A DNA stretch of 64,000 nt from Chrysopilus asiliformis (lineage: Eukaryota; Arthropoda; Insecta; Diptera; Rhagionidae). A model generated the notes under the pieces. It was not told the DNA's origin, made no database searches, and saw only the letters and a list, made by a program, of their open reading frames with translations. The position numbers were made by a program, and so were the translations under genes. Numbering within the stretch: the stretch's first letter is position 1; each line of letters opens with the position of its first letter. This document shows positions 33,690 to 45,546 of this stretch, one piece after another. The stretch is taken from positions 26,089,487 through 26,153,486 of the forward strand of contig OZ035960.1 of NCBI GenBank assembly GCA_964034945.1, in the 5' to 3' direction.

Positions 33690-33929
33690 CGGGGCACCAA
33701 TCATGTATTCCGACGCGTCTCTGTCTTTCGACTTCGACACAGCTTTTAACTCTTGACTTCGCCATATCAGCATCTTCAAATTTCCTGGAGTGACAGTCAG
33801 AATCACGTTTCGATTCATAGTGACGATTCCGCGAAATTTCAAGCTGCAGATATGGCGAAGTCAAGAGTTAAAAGCTGCGTCGAAGTCGAAACTCAGAGAC
33901 GCGTCGGAATACATGATTGGTGCCCTGGT
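33690..33929. repeat. Foldback inverted repeat, arms about 100 bp
   Basis: GGGGCACCAATCATGTATTC at the left is mirrored by GAATACATGATTGGTGCCC at the right. Further in, CTTTTAACTCTTGACTTCGC is mirrored by GCGAAGTCAAGAGTTAAAAG. The arms differ at several positions and enclose a spacer of about 40 bases. MITE-like; the overlapping ORFs on both strands follow from the symmetry. Confidence 0.7.
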
Positions 33930-35817
33930 TCCGTCGTCTTTCAGGATTAAATCTCTGGATTTTGTGTCGTTGAGTAAACAATTGTGAAACATGAATTTAG
34001 TGTTACAAAATAAAGGTCGCTGAATAAAGAATCACTTGTAAATGATCCCTAAAATGTCTTTCCGGCCGAGTTTTTCGACTTTAATTTTATAATTTAGTGT
34101 GCAAAAATTGAAAAATTTGAATTATTTGAAATTGGCCAAAAAAATAAAAATAACTAATTAAAACTTTTTCTTGTTTTTACCATATTTTTTTGCGACTGTT
34201 TTAGAGTTTTTCCTTTTTTGATAATTTTTTTTTGTGATTTTTTACCTTTTTTGACTATCAGACCAAACACTAAAAAATCCAACTCATTAACGGGTAAGAT
34301 ATAAGAATTGCGGTCTAAATTTTCAATCCGCTCCAGTTTTTGGTTACGAAAATTTGAAACCCACAACTTTGGTCTTGCAACCCTCAATTTTTTTCTAAAT
34401 ATAAAAGTTAAAAAAACTAACATTTTTTTTGCATAGATAAAATTAAACAGTTAAGTTTTGAATGCTTTACTTAGGAGAGTGAATTTTTGCAGAGTGCGAG
34501 TTATCAAAATGCTCAAAATATATGTAAATTAAACGAATGGAACGCAAGTAAATCAATTCGAAAAAGAAAATTACTTTCTATTTTGAAGAGGAAAATTCAA
34601 TAGCTGTAAGACAAATAAAACTAAAATATTAATTAATTTAAAGAGTTTAAGTAAACTTATATAAAATATAAATAACGAATACTAAAACAACAATTTCTGA
34701 ATATATAGAAATTGTTGATAAGCAATATATTGACTGAAAATTTTGCGAATGTAATTTTCTGGTAATAAAAATTAAATAGAAAAATTAACAAAATTTAATA
34801 TTAATTTAAAAAAAAAAGAATACAGCCTAAAACCCATTTCGGTATGAAAGAAAACTCATTAATATATGAGTCGGATACGTACAAGAAAACAGTATCTCAA
34901 CGCTATTTAGACTAATAAATTTACAAATATTGGTAGAAAGAAATTATTTTCAAATTGGATTCAAAATGTACGCAAGACGTCTTTTGTTAAATAAAATGTC
35001 GCAAAGTATGCGATAGTTTGTAGTTAAAAAAAATATTTTAAAAGAAAAAGTGTAAAAATAACTATTAAAATGCTGTATACCTGACACACACAAGACAAGA
35101 TTCCTAGAACACGTGTAAACACACCCTTAACCCGAAATCATTAACCCATAACCGCAATTGTTATGTATTAATATAAATCAATTTAACCTGCTTCTTTAAT
35201 TAAGCATGTACTAATAGACTAACAGCAACTAAATTAAATAAAGGACAATTATTTTTAAAATAAAATTAATGATTAACATAAATTAAGCAGGTTAAGTGGA
35301 ACATGTCCGCTACCGATTAATATGTGGCTCCGTTTAACTTAAAGTTAGCGGATTTTTTGTAAATAATTAAAAAAACATCTTACGCAGTAAGATAAATACT
35401 GTAATTAGTTAAATTAACGACTTAAAAATAAATATAATAATTTTATTTAACATGGATTTATGATGAAAAAAATGGAAAAACAAAATAAAATGTTATTTAT
35501 TTTTAGACATGCGTTTAATTTTATTATGTTTCATCAATTTGAGCTTTAAATGGAAAGCAAATAAAATTAATTAAAAACTCTACTGAGACATTGGGGGAAA
35601 AAAAGTCTGGAAAAATTTAGGTAAGCTAAATATTTAGACAAAATATTTTGTTTCTGTTCACGACAACTACTTCAATACAGATAAAATCGAAATTTGTCGT
35701 CCAAGAAACAAAATTTCACTGAAATTCTGCACAAGACCTAGAGTGCAGTCTGAAGTGGGATATTCACCCAATCTTGTTATTTTTATTTAAAATATTAGAA
35801 CTAATTTTTATCTTTAA
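33930..35817. other. Intergenic AT-rich sequence
   Basis: Nearly 1.9 kb of A/T-rich sequence with no supported feature. The reversed pair GGTTAAGTGGAACATG-type phrases near 35290 are not long enough to call. Confidence 0.4.
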
Positions 35818-36069
35818 CACTAGATTGCCCAAGGAAGTCAAGCAGTTAAAATGACTGCTTTTGGCAATATAGGTATAACATATATATATATATATATATA
35901 TATATACCGGAAATGAAGGAGGGGGCAGGTAACTACAATTATTAATAAACGCATTTATATGTTGTACAAAAAGTCACAAAATTCTAACAAATTGTGTCAT
36001 TATATACATAATTGTTTTTCTGATTGAAATTAAAAAGCAGTCAACATGACTTGCTTGGGCAATCTAGTG
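35818..36069. mobile_element. TTAA-flanked MITE (CACTAGATTGCCCAAG ends), 252 bp
   Basis: TTAA-CACTAGATTGCCCAAG at the left and CTTGGGCAATCTAGTG-TTAA at the right are perfect 16-base TIRs. A (TA)n run lies at about 35879-35906. A TTAA target suggests piggyBac-type mobilisation, although the tip is CAC, not CCC. Confidence 0.75.
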
Positions 36070-36334
36070 TTAATTAAATATATTTTCAGGTAGTGGTAAT
36101 AAAAATACTTTTTAACCGTTCTAAATCAAAATCAAGAATGTGAAAATTTCAATAAATTTTGACAATATTTTCTTAACGTATACTTAATTTTTTTAAAGCT
36201 TTACAGTATCCAAAATTTACAGTTACTTTTTTAAAATTCTAACTGTCTAAATTTATAGTGGAAAGAAATAACTGCCGCCACAATTCAAAGTTTTTTTTTT
36301 GGCTCCACTTCAAAGTGAATTTTGAAAGTTGATT

Positions 36335-36530
36335 TAAGGGATCGTTTACACCTGATACTTTACTCCGCGAATTTTATTCTTTGACGCGAAATTCCTTTTG
36401 TACAATTGTTTATACTACAACACAAAATTCTAAAATTTAATCCTCAAAGACGCCGGAACTCGAGCTTTTTTATATAAAACCGACAAAATAAATTCTAATT
36501 TTGACAGCTTTTATTTTAAAGGGATGAAGT
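36335..36530. repeat. Dispersed repeat fragment related to 11755-11950
   Basis: It shares ACACAAAATTCTAAAATTTA...CTCAAAGAC, TATAAAACCG and AAATTC...TTTTGA with the stretch at 11765-11860. It is also related to 33530-33660 through CCGCGAATTTTATTC. Function unknown. Confidence 0.4.
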
Positions 36531-36783
36531 CATGCAAATCGATTTTCGGCCATTTTTGTGAATTATTTAAAAGAAAACTTATTCGAAAATGGGGAGTGAT
36601 ATTTTCACTAGGATTCAACTCTGGTTCATAAGCCAAAGTACCACAAAATTGCTTGAAAACCCAATTCATGATTTCATCAGAAGCGAAAAGTGGCCCTCCG
36701 GGAGTCCATAATTCAGCTTGTTAGACTATAAACTATGATCTGTTTTAGACAATATGGTGTGCTAAAAAACACGCGCCAACATT

Positions 36784-36902
36784 AAATCCTTGAAGAAGGA
36801 ATCTAACCAGCATTGGACAACTTTCCAATAGATCGAGCGGATATTTTGCGCGCTCGATCTATTGGAAAGTTGTCCAATGCTAGGCTCCTTCTTCAAGGAT
36901 TC
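36784..36902. repeat. Palindrome of about 119 bp
   Basis: The left arm starts AATCCTTGAAGAAGGA and contains CATTGGACAACTTTCCAATA and GATCGAGCG. The right arm is its complement, ending TCCTTCTTCAAGGATT. The spacer is about 12 bases. Arms match except for a few positions. Confidence 0.75.
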
Positions 36903-39430
36903 AATGGTTAACTCCATCGTTGGAGGGCTGGTGTTAAGGGCTGGTGTTATAGCGGCCTTTTCGATTAATGTGTTGTATGATTTGTGGTAATTGTGTGGCC
37001 CAATAATAGAAAAAAAAGAATTTTGAAAGATATCAATGCGTGCGTTCTCATTTGGCACCAATTTTTCCTTGTATCAGCATTTATGATTAGACTAGGTACT
37101 ATACCTATATTTTTACCCGCGAATTTTTAAATGCATATTTTGTTGAGTTTTTTTTTCCTTTTTTAGCCACAGCGCCACGTTCTTTGTACGCGCCAAAGTT
37201 CCTTTTGTAGCCACGGCGCCACCAAAGACAAGTCGGTTTGCGTTCGAGATAGAAATTCACTTGAGTCTTTGCTATTCAACAGTAAAAGTCAAGTTGATTT
37301 CGTTTCGAATCGAAGCCGTCGAATGAACATTTTGTTCGCAGTAATAATACTATTGGAATTGCTTGTTTTTGAATTTTTACTGGTTTTAATTAAACTAAAT
37401 CAACTCAAAATTATTTCTATCTTGTTGGGTATTACTTTTGAAGAATATTTCATATTTCTTTCTAAGCCAGAAAAACAAAATCTTCTAGTCTATATTGCAA
37501 AAATGATTTATTTTTCTTCCTGATTAATTAAACTGATTATTCAAGAAATTATTTAACTTTTTCCCACGAATTTTGAATTGCGCGGCACACATCCATGATT
37601 AAATCTGAGTGACTATATTTCGTTGGAATTTTGAAATCTTTTGGTTATTATCACAGATTTGAACGAAAAATGTTTTAGTCGATTAATTTAAGTACTATTT
37701 TCATAGATCGAGGGCTTAAAAAAATATAAATAGAATAAATTTGTTAAAAAAACAGAAAGCAAACTTTATTTTTTCAACAAAATTTGCGAAATAAGACTCT
37801 TTTCTATATATATCCGAGATACCACCATTTGAAATAGGATTCATTTTCATAATTACAGCATCAAGGCCTATCCGAATAGGACTGAATACTTTTTTTTTAT
37901 TGGATACTGGGCCAATATAAAGGGGCATATTCGAGATGTCCAGCAACTCGGGTAATATAATTCACCTGATTAAAGGTGCTAAAAAATCGAGTAAAGAGTC
38001 CAATAATCGATTTCCCATATTTTACAGGAACGTTTCCTATGCGTATTTTTATCCTTGTAGGTTAGCACCGATGCTGTAGAGAAAGGTTCGGCATGAGGTT
38101 TAGCTGCAATAGAGAAAAACCCGGCAGTAGGGTTTAATTCGAGTTCAAGCTCAAGCTCATGTTAGAAGGGCCGAGGTCCTGTGGGTCTGTACTTATTTCG
38201 TGACACTTGATATCCTACGAGAACGTTTCAGTTAAGTGAAAAGGCTCCGAAGAGGATTTTGGCTTAGCCCTTCGCCTTCACGGCGTTTTAATAACGTTTA
38301 AGTGGATTTAGTTTAGTTAAAACCAGTAAAAATTCAAAAACAAGCACAACCAATGGCGTCAAAACATACAAAAGTCGAAGGACAAATTTTTATTCGTAAC
38401 CACGCTACCTCAGCGTCGGTAGACTCTTGGAAACAGGTGAATTAAATAAATCGATAGGCCTTCGTTGGTAGCGTTTCCTTCTATTATACATCATTTGAAG
38501 TTATTCGATTTAATTGAATACATTTAGGTGCAAGTCAGCTAACTGAAAGACGATTCCAGCAACAGCTTTTGATTAGTCAGTTGAGTCCAGGTGAGAGATA
38601 GTAAAGGTAAAAATACAACTCAATTGTTAGTTGAAAAGGAATTTCCACGGAACTAACAAGGAAGGGCATTAGCCGCGGTTGTTGTATTGTAGAGCACCTA
38701 TTTGGTGCGTTCGTGCGCGCGACATTGGCCAAGAAAAGAAAAAAAAATTAATCATTTAAAGCACGCCAGAAGTAAAGTTACTTGGATTTATTTGTTTATT
38801 TATTTCTTGCTCATGGGTCAATGATTTTGTTTAGTCGAAGACGGAAAACCGCCGAAAACTTTACCCGGCAGTTGGAAATCACCTTCCCGGCTCATTATAG
38901 TAAAAGTAAATTACGGCAGTTTTCATATGATATTTATTTGATTCACAAAATTCGGGTGAATTGCCTTGATTAGTGTTACCATTATTCAAAAAGACAGAAA
39001 GTGGATTGTGATTCATTGGAACAATGACACCAAAAATATTAACAAGAATTAATTTCAATTGGCCACGAATTGGTAAGTTGTTTTATTTGGGGAAATTTAA
39101 GTGAAAAAATATTAAATGGTTCGTTTAGTAAGAAAACTTTTTTACAAAGATGTCAAAAAATCGTTTAAACAGCCAAAATAACAGTGATTTATCTTTTATG
39201 TGCTTGTAATCAGTTTTTCTTGTTGCGACTTTAACGAAAATTACCAATATTTCAATGCTTACGATATTTAGAACCCGTTTGCTATTCTAAATCAAAATAT
39301 TTTGCGGTTTTTAGAGATATTCTTCAACTTACAAAATAGGTAACCATTGTAGACCTTACAGAACCAAGTCTTTGAATTGCGACAATGATTATTTGCATAC
39401 GCTGTCGGTACATTCACAAAAAGCGCAATA
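36903..39430. other. Intergenic sequence
   Basis: No supported gene. It contains local oddities such as CGAGTTCAAGCTCAAGCTC (about 38139) and unsupported short ORFs. Confidence 0.35.
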
Positions 39431-39540
39431 TTCATAAGGAGTCACACTAAAAAAAGCCACTAAATCTAGTAAGCTGGCTCTTTTTGCTTGATATTCGCCT
39501 GCTAACCCGATTTAGCGGTCGCTAAAAATTGTGTGACACC
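39431..39540. mobile_element. Possible short MITE
   Basis: GTCACAC...AAAAAGCCACTAAATC at the left and GATTTAGCGGTCGCTAAAAA...GTGTGAC at the right are roughly inverted over about 30 bases. No clear target duplication. Confidence 0.35.
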
Positions 39541-40012
39541 CGCCATAGGACTGTGAATTGTAATGTTAATCGAGTTTAATTCGCTATAGTAGGAAATGTC
39601 ATGAACATTAGATAACTTCGATTAGACAATTAAATTACCCTCATGTATAAAAGTGCTCTGTAGATTTGTTTCAATCAAGAAATTGTATTATGTAGTTTTT
39701 AGATCAAGGATATATTTGTCCTAGACCAGTAAAAATTCCCTGTGGCTCTTCTGTTTTTGTATTAAAAAATGGTGTATTTTTTTATTTTTTTCACAAATTT
39801 TTCAATATCAAGAAATTTTACATAAACTCTGTTGAACTGTTCCTCAGGCCAGGCTGCAAAAAACTTTTCAAATATCACTGATTTTGAAGTATAAAAACCT
39901 CTCGATTGACGACGTTTTCGGGCGGGTAAAATTCCGTGATTTTGCGTTGTATATGGGATAATTGCATATCGAGGTGTTGTAAATCGAGGATATGCTAAAC
40001 GTCACACTTTAA

Positions 40013-40230
40013 CACGTTCGTGACATCGTGTACCACTGGTGGTACATGTACAGTTTTTTAAAACCGCGCGAGTAAATAGTGCGGTAGTTTTTTTGTGGAA
40101 GTAATATAAAAACACGCACCGTGTACCACCGATGGCACACAACCGCCAAAAAACAAATCGCTAGTGTACCACCCGTGGTACACGATGTCCAAATGTAAAA
40201 AAAGTTGAAAAAGCAAATGTCACGAACATG
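40013..40230. mobile_element. TTAA-flanked MITE with internal palindromic repeats, 218 bp
   Basis: TTAA-CACGTTCGTGACAT at the left and TGTCACGAACATG-TTAA at the right. Inside are palindromes GTACCACTGGTGGTAC (about 40032) and GTGTACCACCCGTGGTACAC (about 40164), plus a degenerate third copy GTGTACCACCGATGGCACAC (about 40121). piggyBac-type target; no transposase. Confidence 0.7.
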
Positions 40231-40559
40231 TTAAATGGCGAAAGGTCTGCCGTAGTATAATAGCTGAACTAAACTCCATATAACACCTGAGAAAAACTAC
40301 AATTGCCAAGAAAAATCAACAAATATACTCGTATATTTATATGTATAAATTTAGTCGCGACCGATTGACTGATTAATCGACGCGCAGCCCAAACTCCCGG
40401 AGCTAGAAATCTGAAATGTTCACAGCATGTTCCATCCATCACGTAGACGTTCAATTCCACCCCTAAAAGGAAAACGGGGGTGGTTAGGTGGTTAGTGCTT
40501 GAAAACATTGATTGTTGCCATGAAGCCTGCGCATTAGGAATATCTCTCGTGGATTTTTG

Positions 40560-40915
40560 GGATCGCTGATCACGAATCAGATGTTCGAATTTCGAAATTT
40601 GAAACGAAAGGCCCTGCAAGGATAACACAAATATCATTTTTTTCATTTTTTCTCGAAAAACCTATTTCTTTTCACCTCCCCCATACAAATGAAATAGTTT
40701 TTTTTTACAATTTTCTCGATAACGGTGAGTCATATTGAAAAATTTGTAAAGGTAAAATGTGTTAATAATAAGATTTTACATAACTCATCCATACATCAAA
40801 ATCCAATCGGTCCACCGCTTCCTCCCTCTCCGATACAAATGGAATACTTTTTTCCTGTTGCCTCGAAAACTGTGCATCGTATTGAAAAAATAAAAATATA
40901 TTCTACATAGTCGTG
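40560..40915 (-). repeat. Degenerate mixture of minisatellite and tandem-array families
   Basis: GATTTTTGGGATCGCTGATC...GCAAGGATAAC recalls the ~121-base units. CTCCCCCATACAAATG and ATACATCAAAATCCAATCGG are the complement of phrases in the 7664-8452 array. No edges visible. Confidence 0.45.
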
Positions 40916-42352
40916 ATTTTCGTATTTTTTAATGTTTCATGATTAATCTGACCAAAATAACCATTCAATTGATCAGTATGGAATATTTTCTATACAAAAT
41001 ATACTTCAACAGGTAAACATGCATTACTTTTCTTATCACAACGACTGATCATTTACAATAAGGTCATAGAAAGATATTATAAGCAGACACTAAATTGGGA
41101 AGAACGACCATTGGAAGTTTTTAAATTGCCCACTGAAACAGATCAAAAACTTTCGTAACTAAGGCTTCAGAGCAATTTACCAAATAGTCCCGTCGTCAAT
41201 TTAAAATTTTCCGTGTTTCGATTAACGCCACTTTAGGGTAGCGCACGCACGACCATCTGCCACTGTTTTATAGAAATCATAGCTTTAACCCACACTCATG
41301 TATGCTAGTACATCTCATATTCTAAAATAAATCAAGAATTTACTTAGGTTCTATTGAAAATATTTACTTATAGCATTTTGCTTGTAGTTATCAGACGAAA
41401 AAGTTTTTTTTTATGACAGAATATTGCAGCTTCTCTTTAATTAACCTAAACGAGAATACAAAAATTAAGGTCTAGTGTAAATCATGTCCGCAGAAACATT
41501 CATAACTCAACTCAACTTAGCCTGCTCCATTATATAAATATAGTTGAACACTAATTTCAGTCTTCATCACCCCATCCATCCCCTATTCGACTGGATTAAA
41601 AACCCGATTGGATGTACGTGGCAGCATTTTGATTAGAATATACGTACGTAAAAAGCATAAAACCAACGTCATATTGGCAATATTCATCCATGTGTGCAGG
41701 ATGTTCTCATATTAGTGGACATAAATGTATTCAATGGACAGTTTCCGGCCAACCTACAGTCAAGTCAAATACTACTAATGCCATATTGCCACTTCACAAC
41801 ATTGTTTGCAGACTTTTTTCCATCATCAAAAAGCCGGCGAGAGAAATTTAAAAAGCGATGTAGCTCATTAATGAATCCACCTGAAGTTTACGAGTTGGAA
41901 AAATCCCCATATAATGAATGAAAACTGTGGAAAAACCTATCGATTTTATATGAAAAGTCCAATCCCTTTTCCGAATGGTTACAGTTCAATAGTTTTCCAA
42001 TTTATCCCATTCAGCTTTAACATTATCCGCGAACGCTTTTCCGCCTTCTATTATTGAATGAAATCGAATTGTTTAAAATCAAAACCAAACTAATATTATG
42101 GTGGCACTAGAATGGAAGAACATTCATAGCTTATTGGATATGCGCAATCACCGGCGAGTAACAAAGATGCGGCCGAACCGGACTGTAATTCAGTCACATG
42201 CAAAATTGAATGGTGCTGGCCGGACAAAATCGCCATAATCAACAAATGGACATTACAATGCCATTCACAGGCTGTTCAAATCATTTGCTTAACTTAAACG
42301 AGTATATAAGATGCATAATAGTGTTATCATGTATGTATAACACTTGCCATTG
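40916..42352. other. Intergenic single-copy-looking sequence upstream of the beta-subunit gene
   Basis: More balanced base composition than its neighbours, few repeats. A 75-codon ORF at 41694-41921 has no family resemblance. Candidate regulatory DNA for either neighbour, inferred only from composition and position. Confidence 0.3.
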
Positions 42353-42382
42353 GTGGTGATGATGATGATGATGATGATGATG
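42353..42382 (+). repeat. (GAT)n microsatellite
   Basis: About nine perfect GAT units. Confidence 0.9.
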
Positions 42383-42691
42383 CTTTTAATGTTCATATGT
42401 TGATGTTGATAAATGCGCTCGCTTATCTAGGCAAATTGGCTATGGAAACTGCACCTCGCCACTTCAAGTCTAAAACGGAAAGAATTGATGAATCTATGAG
42501 TTAGGTCTAGGTCACAAACATTAATTGAAAATTGTCTAAAAACAATTTCATCTTCATGGCATAGGAAAATTACATAACGGTATTTTAAAATATTTTTACC
42601 AATCACAATACAAGAATCAATCCTAAAACAATTGAAATAAAAAACAATTTATTATCATTTTAAATGCAAAAAATCAAAAATATTGAAATAT

Positions 42692-43040
42692 AAGACTAGC
42701 AGACCCTTCGTTGCCAGCTTAAAGTTTTTTGTATAAATTTTAGAATGCCAAAAAACCAGAAATAACTTAAAAACTTTTGGGAAAAAACGTTTTCTTTCGC
42801 GATCAGCGACCCCGGAAACCCTCTTATGCCGATTTTTCCCGGGAAAAACGGGAAAAGGATATTTGTGTTATCCTTACATAATCTTCCGTTTCGAATTTTA
42901 AAAATCTAACAGCTAAAAACCTGCTCCTGGCAACGCAGATCATTTTGCAGAAAAAACCGCGTAAAAATCGGTCCAGTAGTTTTTGAGTTTTGTAATATCA
43001 AACCAACAGACCAACAAACATCCATTTTTATATATATATA
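42692..43040 (-). mobile_element. Degenerate Helitron-like copy
   Basis: ACTAGCAGACCCTTCGTTGC at the left resembles the CTAG-hairpin end of the other Helitron copies. At the right TCCATTTTTATATATATA resembles the opposite end. Inside is a piece of the ~121-base minisatellite (GCGACCCCGGAAACC, AAAAGGATATTTGTGTTATC), which links the two families. Confidence 0.5.
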
Positions 43041-44117
43041 TTTGACCACAATTTTTCCACATCAGATATTAATTATTGTGAACAAAACAAAATTTGTTTC
43101 AGATTACCCTACTTTTAGCATAGTTTGTAAAATCAAATCCATTCGAAACATTTTTTTTCATCTTCAATCATGAATAAAAAGTTTTTCTTCTTATTCAATG
43201 TTGCTTTTAAGTAGGAATGGTCAGGCCCAAACATTTGTCCTGGAAACTAAACAGTTGTCCCTAAATAATACAATCTAGTATTATAATTTCTTAATCACTA
43301 AAAAATTTTGACTGTGTTGCCAAAAATTTTGAGTGGGTTGCAGTTTCCTCAAAAACTACTGGCCCTTTTCTTAAAAAATACGCATTTTTCTTAAAAAAAA
43401 TCGCTTACGACGTGTTGAATTGAATAATTTTCTATGATGGAATAAAAAACTTTGCCTGCGGCACAATTTTTGTTGTGTGTATTTCAAAAACTTAAAATAC
43501 TTTTAATATAATCTCAGATAAAAAGAGAAATAAACCGTCCTCCCTTTGATTGGGCATTCAAAATTTTCACAATTTACCCCCCCCCCCCCCTCTCCACCCT
43601 TTACCACCCTCAATATCAAACAAATTCACATAAAAAAATATAGCTACCCCACTTTCAAGTAATAAATCCTTTACATATTCGTCAAATTCCAATTCCGCAT
43701 CATACATTTTGATTACGACGATGTAAATGCTTTTATATGGAATAAGTGAAAATTTCCTGTTAAGGAAATCTGCAATGATATCAAAGCAAAAGATCATCAC
43801 ATCATCAATTTTTTATGCAAATATATTCAAATGAAAAGTAATTTAGACTATTAGATCACCTGAATGTCTGCAACATTAGAAAATCACATAATTTCCACTT
43901 AGCAATATGGTTTAGATGAAGGTCCGTCTGGTATAGTTATTGCAGTTCCGTTAAGCACAGATCTCAAAATTTGAAACTATCAAACCAATCATACGAAAAG
44001 TTCGGATTTAGTCTATAAAGATTTGGATATGAAACGAATCGGATATTTAAATGTTTCGTGGATTTTAGAGACATAGAGTTGCCACTAAGCTTTGGATGAA
44101 ACAAAAAAAATATTTAA
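43041..44117. other. Intergenic sequence with a poly-C tract
   Basis: A run of about 14 C lies near 43577-43590. A 77-codon minus-strand ORF here (43567-43800) is not supported. Confidence 0.4.
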
Positions 44118-44300
44118 AAAACATCTGATGTGAACAGTACATGATTTTCTTATATAAAATCTGCGTTTGTACACAATTTAAAATCTGAAATATCTCGATA
44201 ATGATAAAGATATCGATTACAATGTCCAAATGTAGAGAATTTTATTTTGGTCGAAAACCGTTGGTTTGCAAGCCATTTCTTTTTACTTTTTAATGTAAAT
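44118..44300 (-). repeat. Dispersed repeat (family of 32276 and 54690)
   Basis: The complement of CATCTGATGTGAACAGTACATG (about 44123) and of CGAAAACCGTTGGTTTGCAAG (about 44252) matches the two ends of the 54690-54912 copy. The middle is also similar (ATCTCGATAATG, ACATTTTTGCC-type wording). Confidence 0.55.
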
Positions 44301-44344
44301 ATCTCAAAAAATAAGAAAATTGTGGAAAATATTCCAAATTCAGA

Positions 44345-44678
44345 GTCATTTTACCCCCTCCCTTTACTCCCCCGACCACTCGGGCTACTTTTCAATGGGC
44401 CTATATTAGAGCTACACCCCTGGTGAGCATCTAGGACAATTGTCTTGGTAGTTTACACGCAAAATAGTAACATAGACTAAAAACCAAGCTTCAGATTCAC
44501 TTGACCCCACCCATTATTCCCCCGACCACACGGGCTACTTCCAAAAAGGCCTATGTTTTAACCAGGCCTACAGCGGTCATCCATGCCCAATTTCAGGTCA
44601 ATCGGTTCAGCCTTTTTCACATAAAAGAGGAACAGACAGACAGACAGCCACCAACTGATTTTTATATATGATGATCAT
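44345..44678 (-). mobile_element. Helitron-type element, 5' part, diverged
   Basis: Two internal units (TTACCCCCTCCCTTTACTCC, CGGGCTACTT) and GTCAATCGGTTCAGCC with an (ACAG)n run and TTTTTATATATGATGATCAT. The CTAG-hairpin end is missing. Confidence 0.55.
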
Positions 44679-44904
44679 CTTTATATGATAATCTACAGTC
44701 GAAAAAGGAAGTCATCGATCCTTGTATAATTTCGAAAAAGGCGTTGCGGAAGAAAAACAGAGATTTGGAATCACTGCATTATGTATAATTAAAACGAAAA
44801 TTGTCAATATAAATGCTGCAGAAAAAATTAAAGATAGGCTTTTTGAATCAATTCAAGTATAACGTTTTTTTTAAATGAACCCAAAAAAAACTTGTGTTTT
44901 ACGT

Positions 44905-44985
44905 AAAAATTGGTGGAGTATTCCAGAAAACCAATAAAAAGAAACGTAAGAATTGGTGGTATTCCAGAAAACCATAAAAAGTACA
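44905..44985 (+). repeat. Two-copy tandem repeat, about 37 bp
   Basis: AATTGGTGG(AG)TATTCCAGAAAACCA(AT)AAAAAG is present twice in a row. Confidence 0.7.
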
Positions 44986-45498
44986 ATGGAATAAATAAAT
45001 TGGCCAATTTAAATAACTAAATAAAATATTTTTTAAAGCTGGAAAGTTCCAGTGGAAAAATTTCATATTCAACGCACGGTAAAGTTCCTGGCAAATATTT
45101 TTACATTACATAATAATAAAAAAACGGTAGACAACAATATCATAATAGGAAATATGGCCGACTTTGATGTCTTTAATAGATACTAATTCGGAGCAATTTG
45201 ACCGCTCTAGACTTCCGTTAAAAGTTTTTAAAGTCTTGATATTAATGAAAATATCATTTCTATCATTTTGTCTTGGAAGTTTATCTTACCATGGCCTTAA
45301 TTGTCTTCCCACTATGCAAAGATTCATTTAAGACTAGGTATTTGCCACAACCACAGAGTTGACATTTTTTATTTTATTTACCAAGATACAAATATATAAT
45401 AAAAGTATATAACAATTCTGATAATAGCACTATTTGAAATTTTCCATACATTTAACCGGCCCACTAATTTGCTACACTCTATACTACCATTTCCAAAA

Positions 45499-45546
45499 GA
45501 AATGTTCTTTAATCCCGGGTCTTATGTTCTTTAATCCCGGGTCTAA
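45499..45546 (+). repeat. Two-copy tandem repeat with CCCGGG
   Basis: TGTTCTTTAATCCCGGGTCT occurs twice, 24 bases apart. Confidence 0.8.

Noticed and set aside
36762..37061. 99-codon minus-strand ORF
   Set aside because: It spans the 119-bp palindrome, whose symmetry keeps both strands open; no family motif.
41694..41921. 75-codon ORF in the intergenic region
   Set aside because: No homology that I recognise, no splice or start support; left as unannotated sequence.
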